Below, piece after piece: positions 59,901 through 64,000 of a stretch of DNA of 64,000 nt; the first letter of the stretch is position 1, and each line of letters starts with the position of its first letter. The position numbers and the translations under genes were made by a program. Source of the stretch: Escarpia spicata (taxonomy: Eukaryota > Annelida > Polychaeta > Sabellida > Siboglinidae); the NCBI GenBank assembly GCA_963995525.1, contig OZ023218.1, forward strand, positions 51,106,541-51,170,540, written 5' to 3'. Under the pieces are notes generated by a model that was not told the origin of the DNA, did not search any database, and saw only the letters and a list, made by a program, of their open reading frames with translations.

Positions 59901-61727
59901 CAACACACGCCGCCTGACAACATACGACACACCGTGACGACATAGACTCCACACAACACACGCCGCCTGACAACATACGACACACCGTGACGACATAGAC
60001 TCCACACAACACACGCTGCCTGACAACATACGACACACCGTGACGACATAGACTCCACACAACACACGCCGCCTGACAACATACGACACACCGTGACGAC
60101 ATAGACTCCACACAACACACGCCGCCTGACAACATACGACACACCGTGACGACATAGACTCCACACAACACACGCCGCCTGACAACATACGACACACCGT
60201 GACGACATAGACTCCACACAACACACGCCGCCTGACAACATACGACACACCGTGACGACATAGACTCCACACAACACACGCCGCCTGACAACATACGACA
60301 CACCGTGACGACATAGACTCCACACAACACACGCCGCCTGACAACATACGACACACCGTGACGACATAGACTCCACACAACACACGCCGCCTGACAACAT
60401 ACGACACACCGTGACGACATAGACTCCACACAACACACGCCGCCTGACAACATACGACACACCGTGACGACATAGACTCCACACAACACACGCCGTCTGA
60501 CAACATACGACACACAATGACGACATAGACTCCACACGCTGCCAGAAAACATACGACACACAATGACGACATAGACTCCACACTCCACACGCTGCCAGAA
60601 AACATACGACACACAGTGACGACATAGACTCCACACGCCGTCTGACAACATACTCCACACAGTGACGACATAGACTCCACACGACACACGCTGTCTGGCA
60701 ACATACGACACACAGTGACGACACAGACTCCACACGACACACGCCGTCTGACAACATACGACACACAGTGACGACATAGACTCCACACGACACACAATGA
60801 CGACATAGACTCCACATGACACACGCCGCCTGGCAACATACGACACACAGTGACGACATAGACTCCACACGCCGTCTGACAACATACTCCACACAGTGAC
60901 GACATAGACTCCACACTCCACACGCCGTCTGATAACATACGACACACAGTGACAACATAGACTCCACATGACACATGCTGCCTGACAACATAGACTCCAC
61001 ACGACACACACCGCCTGACAACATACGACACACAGTGACAACATAGACTCCACACACCACCTGACAACATACGACACACAGTGACGACATAAGACTCCAC
61101 ACGATGCCTGACAACATACCACACACAGTGACGACAGACTCCACACGACACACGCCGCCTGACAACATATGACATAGACTCCACACACTGCCTGACAACA
61201 TACGACACACAGTGACGACAGACTCCACATGACACACGCCACCTGACAACTTACGACACACAGTGACGACAGACTCCACACGTCGCCTGACAACATACGA
61301 TACACAGTGACGACATATAGACTCCACTCCAGTTTTTAAAGCATCAACAAAAATATCCAAATATGAAATATACCAGATCAAGTTTAGCTCACGCTAAAAA
61401 CACACCGATTATTCAGACAAAATTACAACAAAGAAGTAGAGTTACAACTGTAAACTGATTCATCAAAGTGCAACGTAGTATGAGGATAGCATTGTGTGAG
61501 ACGGCAACTGTGTGCCCCGAGACTGAGAATGCCTGTGCTGCTGTCACCTGGACACACTGTAGGTCTGGTCGCTGGAATCGCTCGTAGCTGACATGGATGT
61601 TGGCCACACACAGCACCTTGCCCGTTGTCTTACTCTGCAACTGGGTGAGCATCGCCACCGCCGGACTCTCAATCGCTGACCGTACACTCTTCTTGACCAC
61701 ATCATCCAGCGAACTCTTCTCCAGTTC
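50530..61727 (-). CDS. EEP-fold nuclease (nocturnin/Angel/CCR4 class), last three exons, partial
   Basis: Exons 61548-61727, 58542-58727 and 50530-50727, all phase 0 and joining in frame to a TGA: 187 residues of the C-terminal half. The first exon has VLCVANIHVSYERF with the conserved Asn-x-His of the fold. The second has HIICGDFNSMPTSPVYQL, the catalytic Asp/Asn GDFN motif. The third has SLDYLWYASSSLHV and the terminal FPSDHVSIKAVF with the catalytic SDH. Spacing GDFN-LDYIWY-SDH matches nocturnin, while NIH-Y and SPVY resemble Angel/CCR4 proteins, so substrate (poly(A), NADP(H) or oligoadenylate) is not assigned. Splice sites are canonical (CAG|GTCAGT, CAG|GTGACA donors). All catalytic residues visible in this half are intact. 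N-terminal exons lie beyond 64000. Confidence 0.9.
50821..50931. repeat. (CA)n microsatellite
   Basis: About 48 ca units in the last EEP intron, with acc and aga interruptions at the right end. Confidence 0.97.
51040..51152. repeat. 27-bp tandem repeat, about 4 copies
   Basis: Unit acagagatgacacaatgttg + acactt in the last EEP intron. Confidence 0.9.
51153..52190. other. EEP last intron, non-repetitive part
   Basis: No exon-like motif on the minus strand. gcagacctgccaacctgata at about 51333 resembles cagacctgcctaccattccg at 37118 and may be one dispersed-repeat end. Confidence 0.45.
52195..58445. repeat. 80-bp minisatellite, about 78 copies, EEP last intron
   Basis: The unit is atccagtaacttccaccatc + ttactccagaataaacaata + agttataggcttaacatgga + acagtgatgatgacagaacc. 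Two main unit types alternate (gatgatgacagaacc and gatggtgacagaatc). From about 54750 to 57800 a multi-unit block is duplicated almost exactly (see findings). It fills about 80 percent of the 7.8-kb intron and ends about 100 bp before the exon 58542 donor. Confidence 0.97.
58542..58727 (-). CDS. EEP gene middle exon (GDFN motif)
   Basis: 62 codons. The acceptor gttgtcag|gcggcgtgtg is identical to the sequence in neighbouring 53-bp repeats; the donor is acag|gtcagt. Encodes AACAIKELVSVAGGADRP and ICGDFNSMPTSPVYQL. Confidence 0.9.
58728..61330. repeat. 53-bp minisatellite spanning the EEP middle-exon acceptor, about 48 copies
   Basis: Unit (plus strand) cacacgccgcctgacaacat + acgacacaccgtgacgacat + agactccacacaa. 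Copies nearest the exon are almost identical; those from about 60500 to 61320 are diverged and shortened (about 28-50 bp), so homogenisation has acted on the exon-proximal side. No stop codon occurs in any minus-strand frame. Confidence 0.97.
61331..61547. other. Unique part of the EEP intron between 61548 exon and array
   Basis: About 217 bp, the only non-repetitive sequence of this 2.8-kb intron; contains the donor side. No other feature. Confidence 0.6.
61548..61727 (-). CDS. EEP gene upstream exon (Asn-His motif)
   Basis: 60 codons; acceptor catgtcttacag, donor tgtccag|gtgaca. Encodes ELEKSSLDDVVKKSVRSAIE, SPAVAMLTQLQSKTTGK and VLCVANIHVSYERFQRP. Confidence 0.9.
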
Positions 61728-61730
61728 CTG

Positions 61731-64000
61731 TAAGACATGTAACATACTGACCACTGAACATTGTCAAACTGTCAGATCTGTTATACATGTGACATACTGA
61801 CCACTGAACATTGTCAAACTGTCAGATCTGTTAGACATGTGACATACTGACCACTGAACATTGTCAAACTGTCAGATCTGTTAGACACGTAACATACAGA
61901 CCACTGAACATTATCAAACTGTCAGATGTGTTAGACATGTAACATACTGACCACTGAACATTATCAAACTGTCAGATCTGTTAGACATGTAACATACTGA
62001 CCACTGAACATTATCAAACTGTCAGATCTGTTAGACATGTAACATACTGACCATTGAACATTATCAAACTGTCAGATCTGTTAGACACGTAACATACTGA
62101 CCACTGAACATTGTCAAACTGTCAGATCAGTTAGACACGTAACATACAGACCACTGAACATTATCAAATTGTCAGATCTGTTAGACATGTAACATACTGA
62201 CCACTGAACATCATCAAACTGTCAGATCTGTTAGACATGTAACATACAGACCACTGAACATTATCAAACTGTCAGATCTGTTAGACACGTAACATACTGA
62301 CCACTGAACATTGTCAAACTGTCAGATCTGTTAGACACGTAACATACTGACCATTGAACATTGTCAAACTGTCAGATCTGTTAGACACGTCACATACAGA
62401 CTATTGAACATTGTCAAACTGTCAGATCTGTTAGACACGTCACATACAGACTATTGAACATTGTCAAACTGTCAGATCTGTTAGACACGTCACATACAGA
62501 CTATTGAACATTGTCAAACTGTCAGATCTGTTAGACACGTAACATACTGGTCATTGAACATTGTCAAACTGTCAGATCTGTTAGACGCGTCACATACAGA
62601 CTATTGAACATTGTCAACTGTCAGATCTGTTAGACACGTAACATATTGACCACTGAACATTGTCAAACTGTCAGATCTGTTAGACACGTGACATACTGAC
62701 CACTGAACATTGTCAAACTGTCAGATCTGTTAGACACGTGACATACTGCCAACTGAACATTGTCAACCTGTCAGACACGTAACATACTGACCACTGAACA
62801 TTATCAAACTGTCAGATCTGTTACACATGTAATATACTGACCATTGAACATTGTCAAACTGTCAGATCTGTTAGACACGTCACATACAGACTATTGAACA
62901 TTGTCAAACTGTCAGATCTGTTAGACATGTAGCATACTGACCATTGAACATTGTCAAACTGTCAGATCTGTTAGACACGTGACATACTGCCACTGAACAT
63001 TGTCAAACTGTCAGATCTGTTAGACACGTCACATACAGACTATTGAACATTGTCAAACTGTCAGATCTGTTAGACACATCACATACAGACTATTGAACAT
63101 TGTCAAACTGTCAGATCTGTTAGACACGTAACATACTGATCATTGAACATTGTCAAACTGTCAGATCTGTTAGACACGTGACATACTGACCACTGTCAAA
63201 CTGTCAGATCTGTTAGACACGTGACATACTGCCAACTGAACATTGTCAAACTGTCAGATCTGTTAGACACGTGACATACTGACCACTGAACATTGTCAAA
63301 CTGTCAGATCTGTTAGACATGTGACATACTGACCACTGAACATTATCAAACTGTCAGACACGTGACATACTGCCAACTGAACATTGTCAAACTGTCAGAT
63401 CTGTTAGACATGTAACATACTGACCACTGAATATTGTCAAACTGTCAGATCTGTTAGACACGTGACATACTGCCAACTGAACATTGTCATACTGTCAGAT
63501 CTGTTAGACACGTGACATACTGCCAACTGAACATTGTCAAACTGTCAGATCTGTTAGACACGTGACATACTCACCACTGAACATTGTCAAACTGTCAGAC
63601 CTGTTAGACACGTGACATACTGCCAACTGAACATTGTCAAACTATCAGATCTGTTAGACACGTAACATACTGACCACTGAACATTATCAAACTGTCAGAT
63701 CTGTTAGACATGTAACATACTGACCATTGAACATTGTCAAACTGTCAGATCTGTTAGACACGTCACATACAGACCATTGAACATTGTCAAACTGTCAGAT
63801 CTGTTAGACACGTCACATACAGACTATTGAACATTGTCAAACTGTCAGATCTGTTAGACACGTAACATACAGACCACTGAACATTGTCAAACTGTCAGAT
63901 CTGTTAGACATGTAGCATACTGACCATTGAACATTGCCAAACTGTCAGACACGTGACATACTGCCACTGAACATTGTCAAACTGTCAGATCTGTTAGACA
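61731..64000. repeat. 50-bp minisatellite adjoining EEP exon acceptor, about 45 copies, runs off window
   Basis: Unit ttagacatgtaacatactga + ccactgaacattgtcaaact + gtcagatctg. Deleted copies (for example near 62770, 63190, 63360 and 63945) break the register. On the minus strand each copy has catgtctaacag, close to the true acceptor catgtcttacag at 61728-61739. Confidence 0.97.

Noticed and set aside
58530..61381. Three minus-strand open frames of about 870-920 codons as a cysteine-rich gene
   Set aside because: Repeat artefact of the 53-bp unit; only the terminal 62 codons (58542-58727) resemble a real protein and they have a proper acceptor.

Overview
This is eukaryotic, intron-bearing nuclear DNA, most likely from an invertebrate animal. 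A marine lophotrochozoan such as a mollusc would fit, but the species cannot be read from the sequence. The evidence is two split genes with GT/GC-AG introns, a mitochondrial-ribosome gene of animal type, a tRNA-derived SINE family, non-LTR retrotransposon pieces, a Penelope-like element, a MULE-type DNA transposon and an integrase-bearing, Maverick/Polinton-like relic. Summing the arrays by eye, about 24 kb of the 64 kb is tandem repeat.

Layout. 1-912 is a 27-bp array cut by the window edge. 1.0-5.6 kb holds two decayed LINE fragments, the second carrying a 41-bp array grown inside its reading frame. 5.75-8.3 kb is a SINE whose tail has been amplified into a 37-bp array, followed by (GGGC)n. 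8.3-28.6 kb is a gene-poor repeat graveyard: SINE copies, a tandem duplication, an integrase relic, a foldback element, a roughly 100-bp array, a LINE tail, and long (CT)n and (CCCT)n tracts. 28.67-42.33 kb is a complete seven-exon gene on the + strand for mitochondrial ribosomal protein bL21m (MRPL21). Its introns hold three minisatellites of more than 500 bp, a BED-finger relic and a recent-looking Penelope insertion. 42.97-44.51 kb is a decayed FLYWCH/MULE transposon with terminal inverted repeats. 44.9-50.5 kb holds further arrays. 50.53-61.73 kb on the - strand is the 3' half (three exons) of an exonuclease/endonuclease/phosphatase-fold gene of the nocturnin/Angel/CCR4 class; its 5' exons lie beyond the window.

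The most notable pattern is that minisatellites sit on functional exon edges. The 53-bp array repeats the splice acceptor of the EEP gene's middle exon. The 50-bp array repeats sequence resembling the acceptor of its upstream exon. The 37-bp array repeats the stop codon and its flank. The 55-bp array in MRPL21 intron 5 repeats the acceptor plus about 26 nt of exon 6. Elsewhere an array arose from a SINE tail, another from LINE coding sequence, and a third multiplied the tRNA-like B box of a SINE. Most very long open frames in this window are artefacts of stop-free repeat units, not genes.
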